Positions 18,332 to 27,486 of a stretch of 64,000 nucleotides of DNA are shown in pieces. The notes beneath the pieces were generated by a model. The model made no database searches, was not told the origin of the DNA, and was given only the letters and a program-made list of their open reading frames with translations. Position 1 is the first letter of the stretch; each line of letters starts with the position of its first letter. Both the position numbers and the translations under genes were made by a program. This DNA is from Enterobacter sp. R4-368 (lineage in GTDB: Bacteria > Pseudomonadota > Gammaproteobacteria > Enterobacterales > Enterobacteriaceae): the NCBI RefSeq assembly GCF_000410515.1, contig NC_021500.1:2728001-2792000 (forward strand), written 5' to 3'.

Positions 18332-18861
18332 AATCCATTTGGGAAATTACGTAACGCGACTTTATAAAGAGCTTTCAAATCAGCCTCATGCTGCACTATA
18401 TTTCTTGAGGTGACCGTCTTTGACGTTTTAAGCTCTATCCAATTACCTAATCCATATGTTTCGAGAACAAAATTATCAGCCACTATCTGTGCCTGCTGTT
18501 CAAGCGGATATTGTGCGAGTCTTCGCCCATCTAAGCGATAGCCGTAATCGGCATTCCAGCTGAAAAGACCTCTGAGTCTGACCTGCATACCACGTTCTCG
18601 CTGCCAAACGTGTGTCATTTCATGAATAAAAAGATGCTGTAAATCTATTTTCTCTCGTGAAAAATCATCTCTGAACCAATCCCGAAAATACAATTCACCA
18701 TTAGGTGACATCGCAAATTCTCTTTTTTGCAGTCCCAACGGTAAATAGCTATCGTGGTGGATCCAAACAGTGTGGTAAGGAATTGAATTTCCGAAAACTG
18801 ATTTAGCAAGGCACAACTCACCTAATGTCAATAACCTTATCGAACCTTCATTATCTGCCAC
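18328..18861 (-). CDS. Putative type VI-type metallopeptidase effector
   Basis: 177 aa from the GTG at 18861, which follows AGGGAGGAAGAT; the TTG reading that begins at 18897 has no ribosome site. Zinc-peptidase motif HEMTHVWQ with HExxH at residues 80-84, preceded by LTLGELCLAKSVFG and MSPNGELYF. This layout is shared with the metallopeptidase domains found at the C termini of VgrG/Rhs effectors ('Vgr-related' proteins). No signal peptide, as expected for a protein delivered by another machine. It is the first gene of a two-gene unit with the lipoprotein. No VgrG, Hcp or PAAR gene is in the window, so it looks like an orphan cargo pair. AT-rich coding suggests transfer. Confidence 0.65.
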   Translation of the reverse strand: MADNEGSIRLLTLGELCLAKSVFGNSIPYHTVWIHHDSYLPLGLQKREFAMSPNGELYFRDWFRDDFSREKIDLQHLFIHEMTHVWQRERGMQVRLRGLFSWNADYGYRLDGRRLAQYPLEQQAQIVADNFVLETYGLGNWIELKTSKTVTSRNIVQHEADLKALYKVALRNFPNGL

Positions 18862-19141
18862 ATCTTCCTCCCTGGATTTAATCCCTATAATTATCAACCA
18901 ATAAATATTTCATCTACCATCTTATCATTTTCTATAGTCACCAATGAAACAACTCACTGGCATCAATATCGCCGCCACCTATTCATTAAGAATATTCTTA
19001 TGACAAATAAAACCAAGAACTCAATATATGCAAACCTAATAATATCAATATGAACTGATCAACCGCAGACAATAAAAACACATTTCTGCTCTTTTTAGGG
19101 GAGCATTCAAGCAATACGATTTATGTAAAATCATTTTCCCG

Positions 19142-20038
19142 CTAAATCCTCGCCGCCTTCAGTTCGTTAATCAGCCACTGCACTGCGGGCTGGTAGTCGA
19201 ACAACCGGTGTGTCAGCAGCAGCAAATCATACGATGGCGCGCCTTCCGGCAACTGCATAATGCGCAGCGGCAACATGGTTGCCAGCTCCCTGGCAATGCG
19301 AAACGGCACACACATTAAATAGCCGGTCGCCACCGCCACGCGCCCGCCAACGGCGTAACTTTGCACCACCGTCGCCAGCGGCCGGTAGAGGTGCTGTTCG
19401 AGCAGCCAACTGTCAATATGATCCGCGCCGGAGCTGACCGCCGGTAAATGGATTTGCGCTTCACTGACCAGATGTCTCATGGTGAGCTGTTCCGGCAAAT
19501 CGGTACGTTCGACCGAGGCGATAGCGACAAAGTGGTCGGATATAAGTTTATGTTTATTAAAATAATGGGGAATGTGTTGTACGTTATCGACGCCGATAAA
19601 CGCATCCAGTTGCCCCTGCTCCACCCGCTCAACCTTGATGGTTTCTGAAAGAATATCCACCGAAAGCCGCACATTCGGCGCAATGGTTTTAAAGCGCGCG
19701 GTCAGCACCGGCATAAACATGAACTCGAAATAGTCCACCGCGCCAATATAAAACGTGTGTGCGTCGCGCAGCGGGTCGAAATGGCTTGGCCCGCGCGTGG
19801 CAGTATCCAGCTTGCTGAGCGCGCTCTCAATCACCGGGATCATCATCGCGGCGTAGGGCGTCGGTTCCATGCCGTTGCGCGTGCGGATAAACATCTCATC
19901 GTTGAGCTGTTCACGCAGGCGATTCAGGGCATGGCTAAAGGCGGATTGCGACAGATTCGCTTTCAGCGCCGCACGAGTCACGCTCTTCTCTTTCGCCAGA
20001 ATCGGCACCAGCCGCAGCAAATTCAGGTCGATCACCAC
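19142..20038 (-). CDS. LysR-family regulator divergent from aguBA
   Basis: 298 aa. N-terminal winged helix-turn-helix of LysR type (ILAKEKSVTRAALKANLSQS, then ALNRLREQL), followed by the two-lobed effector domain. The frame opens with tandem GTG codons at 20038 and 20035; no ATG is available, and AGG lies a short way upstream. Only 130 bp separate it from aguB on the other strand, the usual place for a LysR regulator and its target, so control of aguBA by agmatine or a related amine is inferred. An ATAC-N14-GTAT dyad at 20070-20091 is a possible binding site. Confidence 0.88.
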   Translation of the reverse strand: MVIDLNLLRLVPILAKEKSVTRAALKANLSQSAFSHALNRLREQLNDEMFIRTRNGMEPTPYAAMMIPVIESALSKLDTATRGPSHFDPLRDAHTFYIGAVDYFEFMFMPVLTARFKTIAPNVRLSVDILSETIKVERVEQGQLDAFIGVDNVQHIPHYFNKHKLISDHFVAIASVERTDLPEQLTMRHLVSEAQIHLPAVSSGADHIDSWLLEQHLYRPLATVVQSYAVGGRVAVATGYLMCVPFRIARELATMLPLRIMQLPEGAPSYDLLLLTHRLFDYQPAVQWLINELKAARI

Positions 20039-20168
20039 TATGCATCCTGTTCATGTTTTCATGATAACAATACATTTTATGCATAACGTATTTCGTTGCT
20101 ATAGTTTGCAGCAAAATAAGTGCTGTCGATTTGCACTGCCTGAACCGAGAACAACGGGAGAGTTTTTT

Positions 20169-21053
20169 ATGAGAAATGTAACCGTCGCCGCAACGCAAAT
20201 GGCGTGTAGCTGGGATCTGGATAAGAACATTCAAAACGCTGAACGTCTGGTGCGTGAAGCGCACAGCAAAGGCGCGCAGGTGATCCTGATTCAGGAGCTG
20301 TTCGCCGCCCCTTACTTCTGTATCGATCAAAGCCCGGAACACTACGCACTGGCGCAGGAAGTAGCGAATAGCCCCCTGATCAAGCACTTCTCCGCATTGG
20401 CTAAAGAGCTGGAAGTGGTGCTGCCGCTGAGCCTGTTTGAAAAGTGCAACAACGCCTATTACAACTCGCTGGTGATGATTGACGCCGACGGCAGCGTGCT
20501 CGACACCTACCGTAAAACCCATATTCCGAATGGCCCGGCGTACCAGGAAAAACAGTTCTTTATCCCTGGCGACACCGGTTTCAAAGTGTGGAACACCCGC
20601 TATGCGAAAATCGGCGTCGGCATCTGCTGGGATCAGTGGTTCCCGGAAACCGCACGCGTTCTCGCCTTGCAGGGCGCGGAAATTATTTTCTACCCGACCG
20701 CGATCGGCTCTGAACCCGCTTACCCGGATATCGACAGCCAGCCGCACTGGACGCGCGTGCAGCAGGGCCACGCCGCCGCGAACGTCATTCCGGTGATTGC
20801 GTCTAACCGTATTGGCACCGAAACCAGCAAATACATCGAAGGCCTGGAAATGACCTTCTACGGCTCCTCCTTCATCGCCGATCAAACCGGTGCGCTGGTT
20901 GAACAGGCAAACAAAACCGACGAAGCGGTGCTGGTGCATACCTTCGATCTCGACGCCATTGCCGCGCAGCGCGCCGCATGGGGGCTGTTCCGCGATCGCC
21001 GCCCGAATATGTACAGCGCGATTGCCACCTCCGATGGCAGCGTAAGGAGCTAA
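20169..21053 (+). CDS. aguB: AguB, N-carbamoylputrescine amidase
   Basis: 294 aa from the ATG at 20169, which follows CGGGAGAGTTTTTT. The same frame stays open for 100 codons upstream, but that part overlaps the LysR gene and has no family likeness. Nitrilase-superfamily catalytic triad: Glu43 (LIQELFAAPYF), Lys116 (TYRKTHIP) and Cys153 (GICWDQWFPE). Hydrolyses N-carbamoylputrescine to putrescine, ammonia and CO2. It lies 3 bp before aguA, forming the two-step agmatine-to-putrescine route. Confidence 0.95.
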   Translation: MRNVTVAATQMACSWDLDKNIQNAERLVREAHSKGAQVILIQELFAAPYFCIDQSPEHYALAQEVANSPLIKHFSALAKELEVVLPLSLFEKCNNAYYNSLVMIDADGSVLDTYRKTHIPNGPAYQEKQFFIPGDTGFKVWNTRYAKIGVGICWDQWFPETARVLALQGAEIIFYPTAIGSEPAYPDIDSQPHWTRVQQGHAAANVIPVIASNRIGTETSKYIEGLEMTFYGSSFIADQTGALVEQANKTDEAVLVHTFDLDAIAAQRAAWGLFRDRRPNMYSAIATSDGSVRS

Positions 21054-21056
21054 GCG

Positions 21057-22139
21057 ATGTCACAGCTAACCACGCCGACAAAAGATGGATTCGCCATGCC
21101 GGCGGAGTGGGCGCCGCATCAGGCGGTATGGATGATTTGGCCTTACCGCACCGATAACTGGCGTGCTGACGCCGCGCCGGCGCAGCAGGCGTTTGCCGCT
21201 GTCGCCAAAGCGATTTCACGCAACACGCCGGTGATCATGGGCGTACCTGCCGCCGAAATGGCCAAAGCGCGCGCCACCATGCCTGCGGACGTGACGCTGG
21301 TGGAGATGGAAAGCGATGACGCCTGGATGCGCGATACCGGCCCAACCGTGGTAATAAATAACGCGGGTGAAAAACGTGGTATTAGCTGGACATTTAACGC
21401 CTGGGGCGGGCTGAATGGCGGTTTGTATGCAAGCTGGGATCGCGATCAGTTGGTGGCCGGGCAGGTTGCGGCTTATCACCAGATGCCGTGCTATCAGACC
21501 GATTTGGTGCTGGAGGGCGGCTCCATTCATGTCGATGGCGAAGGCACATTGTTGACCACCGCAGAGTGTTTGCTGAACCCGAACCGCAACCCGCATCTGA
21601 GCAAAGCGCAGATCGAACAGCAACTGCGCGATTATTTGGGCGTGACGCAGATTATCTGGTTGCCGGAAGGCGTGTTCAATGACGAAACCGACGGTCATAT
21701 CGACAACATGTGCTGTTTCGTCCGTCCTGGCGAAGTGGCCCTGCACTGGACAGATGACCAGAACGACCCGCAGTACGCGCGCTCCGTTGCCGCACTTGAG
21801 GTGCTGGAAAACACCAAAGATGCGCAAGGGCGCACGCTGAAAGTGTGGAAAGTGCCGTCGCCGCTGCCGCTGTTCGCCAGTGCTGAAGAGACCTGTGATG
21901 TCGAAAAAGGCACGGCGATTGAGCGCCACGAAGGCAACCGCCTGGCGGGTTCCTACGTTAACTATCTGGTCAGTAACCAGCAGATTATTTACCCGCTGCT
22001 GGATCCGGCCACCGATGGCGCAGCGCAGGCGCTGTTCGAAGAGATGTTCCCGGATTTCGTCATCACCGGCGTTCCAGCGCGTGAGATTTTGCTCGGCGGT
22101 GGCAACATCCACTGCATTACGCAGCAAATCCCGCGGTAA
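21057..22139 (+). CDS. aguA: AguA, agmatine deiminase
   Basis: 360 aa. Peptidyl-arginine-deiminase-fold enzyme turning agmatine into N-carbamoylputrescine. Family marks: [14 protein letters not shown] (about residues 86-99), FNAWGG, the His motif ETDGHIDN, and the nucleophile in [11 protein letters not shown] with Cys353 near the C terminus. Ribosome site AAGGAGCTAAGCG overlaps the end of aguB, so the pair is one transcript. A terminator follows at 22147. Confidence 0.97.
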   Translation: MSQLTTPTKDGFAMPAEWAPHQAVWMIWPYRTDNWRADAAPAQQAFAAVAKAISRNTPVIMGVPAAEMAKARATMPADVTLVEMESDDAWMRDTGPTVVINNAGEKRGISWTFNAWGGLNGGLYASWDRDQLVAGQVAAYHQMPCYQTDLVLEGGSIHVDGEGTLLTTAECLLNPNRNPHLSKAQIEQQLRDYLGVTQIIWLPEGVFNDETDGHIDNMCCFVRPGEVALHWTDDQNDPQYARSVAALEVLENTKDAQGRTLKVWKVPSPLPLFASAEETCDVEKGTAIERHEGNRLAGSYVNYLVSNQQIIYPLLDPATDGAAQALFEEMFPDFVITGVPAREILLGGGNIHCITQQIPR

Positions 22140-22146
22140 TCCTTAC

Positions 22147-22172
22147 CCCGGCGGCGTTCGTCGCCGGGTTTT
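22147..22172 (+). terminator. aguBA terminator
   Basis: Stem CCCGGCG / CGCCGGG with an 8-nt loop then TTTT, just after aguA and touching the end of the convergent GNAT gene. Confidence 0.7.
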
Positions 22173-22596
22173 ACAACGTGCGTGACATACGAATGTACTG
22201 CACTTCTTGTTTATAAAACGGCTCCCCTTGCGGCATAAAGCCAAAGCGCGCGTAAAATGCCGCCGCCGACGTTCTGGCATCCAGTTGCACAAAATCAGCG
22301 CCGGCCCGGACTAACTTTTCCAGCACGCTCTGCAACAGAAAACGGCCATAACCTTGCTGCTGATGCGCTTGTAAGGTGGCGAATTTACGGATTTGACACC
22401 GTCGTTCATCAAGCATAAAAACCGATAAACAACTGACAATTTTCCCGTCTTCAGCCACACCAAAATGCCAGGCGTCTTCATCGCCTTCTACGCGTGAAGC
22501 ATTGCGGGCAAGATGCGGCCACAGTACCGTATGGCGGATATCGAGACATTGCTCTAACGTAATAGAGACGAGCTGCAAAGGCTTTTCCTCAGTCAT
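22171..22596 (-). CDS. GNAT-family N-acetyltransferase
   Basis: 141 aa. Acetyl-CoA binding motif A is clear: RKFATLQAHQQQGYGRFLLQ (about residues 70-89, Q-x-x-G-x-G/A type loop). The C-terminal YARFGFMPQGEPFY segment fits motif B. Substrate unknown; short free-standing GNATs of this kind resemble ElaA-like proteins. Convergent with aguA, which it nearly touches. Confidence 0.85.
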   Translation of the reverse strand: MTEEKPLQLVSITLEQCLDIRHTVLWPHLARNASRVEGDEDAWHFGVAEDGKIVSCLSVFMLDERRCQIRKFATLQAHQQQGYGRFLLQSVLEKLVRAGADFVQLDARTSAAAFYARFGFMPQGEPFYKQEVQYIRMSRTL

Positions 22597-22885
22597 TGCG
22601 GGGGTACGGACCGGCTACACCCCATGATTAGGTTCTGCGGGCGATTGTTCACAAATCGTTGCAAAACGAATGCTCCTAATTTCGCCGCGGCGTTAAATGA
22701 GCTTCAGTACGTTTTATACACTATTAATCAGTAGGTTGTGGGTTTTAGCGTTTATTTCTTACCACGCTAAAATGTGATCAACCGCACACTTCGTCCTTCA
22801 CGGATCGAAGCGAATGTCTACGCTTAATAGATAGCCGGGCAACACCCGTAATTTTTTACGACGACATCCGGAGGCCATAATCCTT

Positions 22886-24535
22886 ATGTTCAACCAGAAA
22901 CTACAAAGCGCAGAATCCGTCGAGTTCGTGATTGAGGAAGAGATCGTCTACGAAACCGATCCGTGCGAGTTAAAACTGGATGAAATGATCGAGGCGGAGC
23001 CGGAGCCGGAAATGATCGAAGGGTTACCGGCGTCCGACGCGCTAACCCCTGCCGATCGTTATCTTGAACTGTTTGAACACGTGCAGTCGTCGCGTATTTT
23101 TGCCGACAGCAAAACCTTTCCCGACTGCGCGCCGAAAATGGATCCGCTCGATATTCTGATTCGTTACCGCAAAATCAAACGCAAACCGGAGTTCGATCTG
23201 CGCCAATTCGTGAAAGCGCATTTCTGGATGCCGGAGGACTACTCCAAAGCGTACGTCTCCAATCCGGAGAACTCGTTAAAAGAGCATATCGACCAGTTGT
23301 GGCCGATCCTCACCCGCGAGCCACAGGATCACATTCCGTGGTCTTCCCTGCTGCCGCTGCCGCAGGCTTACATTGTGCCCGGCGGGCGATTCCGCGAGAC
23401 CTACTACTGGGATTCCTACTTCACCATGCTTGGCCTTGCAGAGAGCGGGCGCGATGATTTGCTGCGCTGTATGGCGGATAACTTCGCGTGGATGATTGAG
23501 CGTTACGGTCATATTCCGAACGGCAACCGCACCTATTACCTGAGCCGCTCGCAGCCACCCGTTTTCGCGCTGATGGTTGAGCTGTTTGAAGAGGACGGCG
23601 TACGCGGTGCGCGACGCTACCTTGATCATCTGTTAATGGAGTACGCGTTCTGGATGGATGGCGCCGAATCGCTGGCACTGAACCAGGCGTACCGCCACGC
23701 GGTGCGTATGCCGGACGGTTCGTTGCTCAACCGTTACTGGGACGACCGCGACACGCCGCGTGATGAATCCTGGCTTGAGGACGTTGAAACGGCGCGTCAT
23801 TCCGGGCGACCGGCAAGTGAAGTCTATCGCGATTTGCGCGCGGGTGCGGCTTCCGGCTGGGACTACTCCTCACGCTGGCTGCGCGATGCGCAACGGCTGG
23901 CGAGCATTCGCACCACGCAGTTCATCCCGATTGATTTGAACGCGTTTCTGTTCAAACTGGAAAGCGCTATTGCCAATATTTCCGGGCTGAAAGGCGACAG
24001 AGAACGCGAAGCGCTGTTCCGCCAGAAAGCGAGCGATCGCCGCGCGGCGGTAAACCGCTATCTGTGGGATGACGAGAATGGCTGTTATCGCGACTATGAC
24101 TGGCGTCGTGAGCAGATGGCGCTGTTTTCTGCGGCCAGTATTGTCCCGCTGTATGTTGGCATGGCAACCCATGAGCAGGCAGAGCGGCTGGCGGACGCCG
24201 TAAAAGCACGCCTGCTGACGCCTGGCGGTATTCTGGCAACAGAGTACGAAACCAGCGAACAGTGGGATAAACCCAACGGCTGGGCACCGCTGCAATGGAT
24301 GGCGATTCAGGGCTTCAAAATGTACGGTAACGACTCGCTGGGCAATGAGATCGCCCATAGCTGGTTGCAGACGGTGAATCACTACTATCAGCAGCACCAC
24401 AAGCTGATTGAGAAGTACCACATCGCCAGCAGTACGCCGCGAGAAGGTGGCGGGGGTGAATACCCGTTGCAGGATGGTTTCGGCTGGACGAACGGTGTGG
24501 TGCGCCGCCTTATCGGTTTGTACGGCGAACCGTAA
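22886..24535 (+). CDS. treF: TreF, cytoplasmic trehalase
   Basis: 549 aa, same length as E. coli TreF. GH37 enzyme that splits trehalose into two glucose molecules in the cytosol. Both family signatures are present: [14 protein letters not shown] (about residues 167-180) and [10 protein letters not shown] (about 459-468). The acidic N terminus and lack of a signal peptide separate it from periplasmic TreA. Preceded by 289 bp without a gene; the ribosome site is in CCGGAGGCC. In E. coli treF is sigma-S controlled; no promoter is assigned here. Confidence 0.97.
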   Translation: MFNQKLQSAESVEFVIEEEIVYETDPCELKLDEMIEAEPEPEMIEGLPASDALTPADRYLELFEHVQSSRIFADSKTFPDCAPKMDPLDILIRYRKIKRKPEFDLRQFVKAHFWMPEDYSKAYVSNPENSLKEHIDQLWPILTREPQDHIPWSSLLPLPQAYIVPGGRFRETYYWDSYFTMLGLAESGRDDLLRCMADNFAWMIERYGHIPNGNRTYYLSRSQPPVFALMVELFEEDGVRGARRYLDHLLMEYAFWMDGAESLALNQAYRHAVRMPDGSLLNRYWDDRDTPRDESWLEDVETARHSGRPASEVYRDLRAGAASGWDYSSRWLRDAQRLASIRTTQFIPIDLNAFLFKLESAIANISGLKGDREREALFRQKASDRRAAVNRYLWDDENGCYRDYDWRREQMALFSAASIVPLYVGMATHEQAERLADAVKARLLTPGGILATEYETSEQWDKPNGWAPLQWMAIQGFKMYGNDSLGNEIAHSWLQTVNHYYQQHHKLIEKYHIASSTPREGGGGEYPLQDGFGWTNGVVRRLIGLYGEP

Positions 24536-24660
24536 GCTGCCGCTTCAGCGGCGCGCTATCACGTCATTGGCTATGCTGGCGCATCCTGGTCGCTTACGCT
24601 TGTAAGTGCCAGGGTGTGCCAAGGTGCTGTGCGTAACGCGAAAGTATGCGCCTGCGAAAA

Positions 24661-26250
24661 TTAATCAATTACCTCATAAATCGAGGTCTGAATATCCGAC
24701 CACTTGCGGTTTTCATCCGACGGATCGGCTTCGAAACGTAACTGCGCTTGCTCCATCTCATACCGCTGGCGATCTACCACCGGCTTGACGGTACAAAACG
24801 CGCGTAGATAGTCGCGCGTAATCGAGGTCAGCTTTTTGTTGTTCACCGCCATTTCATGGGTCAGCGTCGCGATAAAACGGCGACAAGGGCGGTTTTCATC
24901 CATTTGCAGGCGATATCGCAGCAGCAGATCCAGCACATCGTTGTAATCCGCTATCACCGCGTTTTCCGTCCAGGAGAGCTTCCAGTTCATCCCGGTGCGT
25001 AAAAACAGCGACACCACGCGCGTATCGTTGCGATCAATCGCCGCGCGGAAGTTATTTTCGTCGCGCGGCAGCCCCAGACGGCTGAGTTCCTCTTTCGGTG
25101 AGGGGCGTTCGCGATCCTCGGCAATCGGCACGGTAACCCGGGCCTGACGCGCCACCGGTCCAGACATCCCGCTGGTAAACATCCAGAAGGCGCCAATCGC
25201 CATCAGCAACACCATCACACCGACCGCACTCCACAGCACGCCGGAGAGCATCTGGTCGCGCTCTTCGCGGCTGCGCACCGATCGTTTTGCAGGTTTATCA
25301 ATACTGTCACGCATCGGCATCGCATCACCTCCGGCAGCGCGGTCTTTTTTCCGCGTCTGCTCCCAGTAAGCGTCTAAATCCCCGCCGGCCTCACGCAGTA
25401 TTTCAGCGGGATTGGTTTGCGTGCGCCCCTCGTCGAACGCGCGCTGAACCGGTCCGGTAATTTGCGGATAATAGCTGTTCAATAAGAGCAGCTGATTAGA
25501 GGTGAGCGGCTGTCCTGACACCACGCTTGCACGCATCTGGCGAATGTCATCCAGAAAGGTTTGCAACGTTTTGCGCGGTTCCAGTAGCAGGTTCAGTTCC
25601 GAGGCGTCATTAAACAGCCGGGCATAACGCTGGCTAAACTCTTTTTTATCTATCAGCAACAGCGCCAGCTCGCTAAACCGCATGCCGCTCAGGACATCGT
25701 TGTGATCGCCAAGCCGTAGCCAGCGCCGCACACGATCGGCACCAAACTGTGTTTTCAGGTGATTACGCAGCTTTTCGCTATCCGGCCACACCTGCATCAC
25801 CAGCGATTTAATCATCGTTTCCATGGCGCGTAGCTGCTGTAGCCCTTGCCGCTGCTGCGCATCATCCGACGGCAAGGCGGTGTTGTAGCTCAGCAACTTC
25901 TGCTTATTACGCAGGTTTTCCAGCGCGCTGATAAATCGCAGCGCCGCAATAAGCTGATTTTCCGTCACATTCTGCCCGTTCTCATAACGCGGAACGAGCT
26001 GCTGCAAGTGACGAAGCTGTAAAGTGAACTGTGTTAATTCCGCATCGTTGAGTTTTAGTCGTTTAGCCACCGCGCCCCAGCCCCCCAAACTCAGGCGCGC
26101 AACATCCAGTTGTTCCAAAAACCAGCGAGGGTCTTTACCTTCATCAAAATGCACATTCAGCAGCAATAAGATTTCAACAGACGCCTCGCGAATAATAGCA
26201 ATGCATTTTTCAAACTGTTCACCCGTATTCAATGGGGCAGAAAGAGTCAT
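24661..26250 (-). CDS. Membrane-anchored HEPN-domain-like protein (STY4199 family)
   Basis: 529 aa. I recognise it, with moderate confidence, as the enterobacterial family annotated STY4199-family HEPN-domain protein. It has a long, mostly helical N-terminal region (residues about 1-335), one membrane span at about residues 345-365 (LWSAVGVMVLLMAIGAFWMF), and a C-terminal part with an ankyrin-like stretch (FRAAIDRNDTRVVSLFLRTG, then ADYNDVLDLLLRYRL). The usual HEPN RxxxxH pair is not obvious to me. Function is unknown; HEPN proteins are often RNases in stress or defence. Located beside treF, without an operon partner. Confidence 0.6.
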   Translation of the reverse strand: MTLSAPLNTGEQFEKCIAIIREASVEILLLLNVHFDEGKDPRWFLEQLDVARLSLGGWGAVAKRLKLNDAELTQFTLQLRHLQQLVPRYENGQNVTENQLIAALRFISALENLRNKQKLLSYNTALPSDDAQQRQGLQQLRAMETMIKSLVMQVWPDSEKLRNHLKTQFGADRVRRWLRLGDHNDVLSGMRFSELALLLIDKKEFSQRYARLFNDASELNLLLEPRKTLQTFLDDIRQMRASVVSGQPLTSNQLLLLNSYYPQITGPVQRAFDEGRTQTNPAEILREAGGDLDAYWEQTRKKDRAAGGDAMPMRDSIDKPAKRSVRSREERDQMLSGVLWSAVGVMVLLMAIGAFWMFTSGMSGPVARQARVTVPIAEDRERPSPKEELSRLGLPRDENNFRAAIDRNDTRVVSLFLRTGMNWKLSWTENAVIADYNDVLDLLLRYRLQMDENRPCRRFIATLTHEMAVNNKKLTSITRDYLRAFCTVKPVVDRQRYEMEQAQLRFEADPSDENRKWSDIQTSIYEVID

Positions 26251-26407
26251 TATTTTCCTTTAAGTACAACTGAAGAAACAATTAACTGGCCAACCTGAGC
26301 GCTTAATTTTTTCTTTATTTATGAATAAGTAAAAGATAGCTCAGTTGACGATTATTATCAGTGATAGTGGTTTCAAGCCGAAAAAAAAACAGCAGGAGAT
26401 ATTCACT

Positions 26408-26944
26408 GTGTTAATGCTTTTTACCCCAAGACTGACCTGTTCGCCAATAACAGAAGCAGCATGGCCATTCTTTCTTTCACTGCAACAAGATCCGCAGGTA
26501 ATGCGCTACGTTGCCGATGCTCGCAGTGAACATGAGATCCGTGAAGCATTCGACGCCCGGCTAGCCCCCTGGTCCCCCGGCAGCCGACACTGGCTCTGCC
26601 TGCTGGTACGCGACACGGCGACAAACGAACCGCTGGGCGTCACCGGTTATATTCACCGCGAGGATGACTGCGCCGAAGTCGGCTTTCTGTTCGCGTCTGC
26701 CGCACAGGGCAAAGGCTATGGCCAGGAGTCGCTAAAAGCGCTGTGTGATTACGCCTTCAGCGAAGGCGGCATTCGTAAGCTCACCGCTACCGTAACGGCG
26801 GGAAACCACGCGTCCCGACACTTGCTGGAAAAAACCGGCTTTATTCTCGAAGGCGAATTGCGCGAGTCCTACTGGCTGGCAGGACGCTGGCATAACGACT
26901 GGCTGTTTGGCTTACTGCGCCACGAATATGACGAAAAACGATAA
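26408..26944 (+). CDS. GNAT-family N-acetyltransferase, RimJ/RimL type
   Basis: 178 aa from the GTG at 26408, which has CAGGAG 9 nt upstream; the ATG at 26414 is an alternative, and the longer frame from 26345 is Lys-rich and unlike the family. RimJ/RimL-type layout: N-terminal LTCSPITEAAWPFF, central GVTGYIHREDDCAEVGFLF, acetyl-CoA loop AQGKGYGQESL, and C-terminal NHASRHLLEKTGFILEGELR. It probably acetylates an amino group on a protein or small molecule; the substrate is unknown. Monocistronic by spacing. Confidence 0.85.
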   Translation: MLMLFTPRLTCSPITEAAWPFFLSLQQDPQVMRYVADARSEHEIREAFDARLAPWSPGSRHWLCLLVRDTATNEPLGVTGYIHREDDCAEVGFLFASAAQGKGYGQESLKALCDYAFSEGGIRKLTATVTAGNHASRHLLEKTGFILEGELRESYWLAGRWHNDWLFGLLRHEYDEKR

Positions 26945-27012
26945 TTCGTCAGCATAGTTCGCTATGCTCTGCCAGGCTTAAGGACGTGTTCCGGCAATAT
27001 TCAGGAGAGGTT

Positions 27013-27411
27013 ATGAAGAAAATTGTGCTTGCCGCCAGTCTGGTGGCGCTGTTCTCCATGACGGCATTCGCAGAAGATGCACCCGGTCTGAAAGCGGACA
27101 AAGCGCCGCCACCGCCGCATAAAATGGATGACGGCTATCGCGGCATGGAAGATGCGCGCACCATGACCGTCAAACAGGCAAAAGCCCTGCATGATGGCGC
27201 GTCCGTCTCGCTGCGCGGTAACCTGGTTGAGAAGGAGAGCGGTGATCTTTACCTGTTCCGCGACAAAACCGATCAGGTTCAGGTCTATATTCCAGCGGCG
27301 ATATTTGATGGTAAATCCGTGTCGCCGGATGAACTGGTCGGCATCAGCGGCTCGCTGGATAAAAAACAGCAACCGGTGCGTATCCGGGTAACGCATTTTC
27401 AGAAACAGTAA
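27013..27411 (+). CDS. YgiW/YdeI-family periplasmic OB-fold stress protein
   Basis: 132 aa from the ATG at 27013, preceded by CAGGAGAGGTT. Sec signal peptide (MKKIVLAASLVALFSMTAFA, 20 aa) with a cut before EDAPG. The mature part is a bacterial OB-fold (BOF) domain: MTVKQAKALHDGASVSLRGN, then DLYLFRDKTDQVQVYI and a final strand VRIRVTHF. Family members are periplasmic and linked to peroxide, acid or antimicrobial-peptide stress; the ligand is uncertain. It is followed by a hairpin and a short tandem repeat. Confidence 0.85.
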   Translation: MKKIVLAASLVALFSMTAFAEDAPGLKADKAPPPPHKMDDGYRGMEDARTMTVKQAKALHDGASVSLRGNLVEKESGDLYLFRDKTDQVQVYIPAAIFDGKSVSPDELVGISGSLDKKQQPVRIRVTHFQKQ

Positions 27412-27416
27412 AGCTG

Positions 27417-27446
27417 CACGCCCGGCAGCGAACCCTGCCGGGCGTG
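27417..27446. terminator. Hairpin between YgiW-like and SDR genes
   Basis: Perfect 12-bp stem CACGCCCGGCAG / CTGCCGGGCGTG with a 6-nt loop, 5 bp after the stop of the YgiW-like gene. No T run follows on either strand; the tandem ACGGTCTT repeat begins directly after it. Confidence 0.6.
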
Positions 27447-27486
27447 ACGGTCTTACGGTCTTACGGTCTTACGGTCTTACGGTCTT
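27447..27486. repeat. Five tandem copies of ACGGTCTT
   Basis: Five perfect, head-to-tail copies of an 8-bp unit, ending inside the stop codon of the leftward SDR gene (27485-27487). The copy number of such a unit can change by replication slippage; here changes would not alter the protein. Confidence 0.9.

Noticed and set aside
19869..20168. N-terminal extension of aguB
   Set aside because: The open frame overlaps the LysR gene and has no nitrilase likeness; the ATG at 20169 has a ribosome site and fits the family.
19935..20939. 334-codon minus-strand frame over aguB
   Set aside because: Antisense to aguB, whose catalytic triad is intact; no domain seen.
27447..27486. CRISPR-like repeat
   Set aside because: Units are 8 bp with no spacers and no cas genes nearby; a plain tandem repeat.
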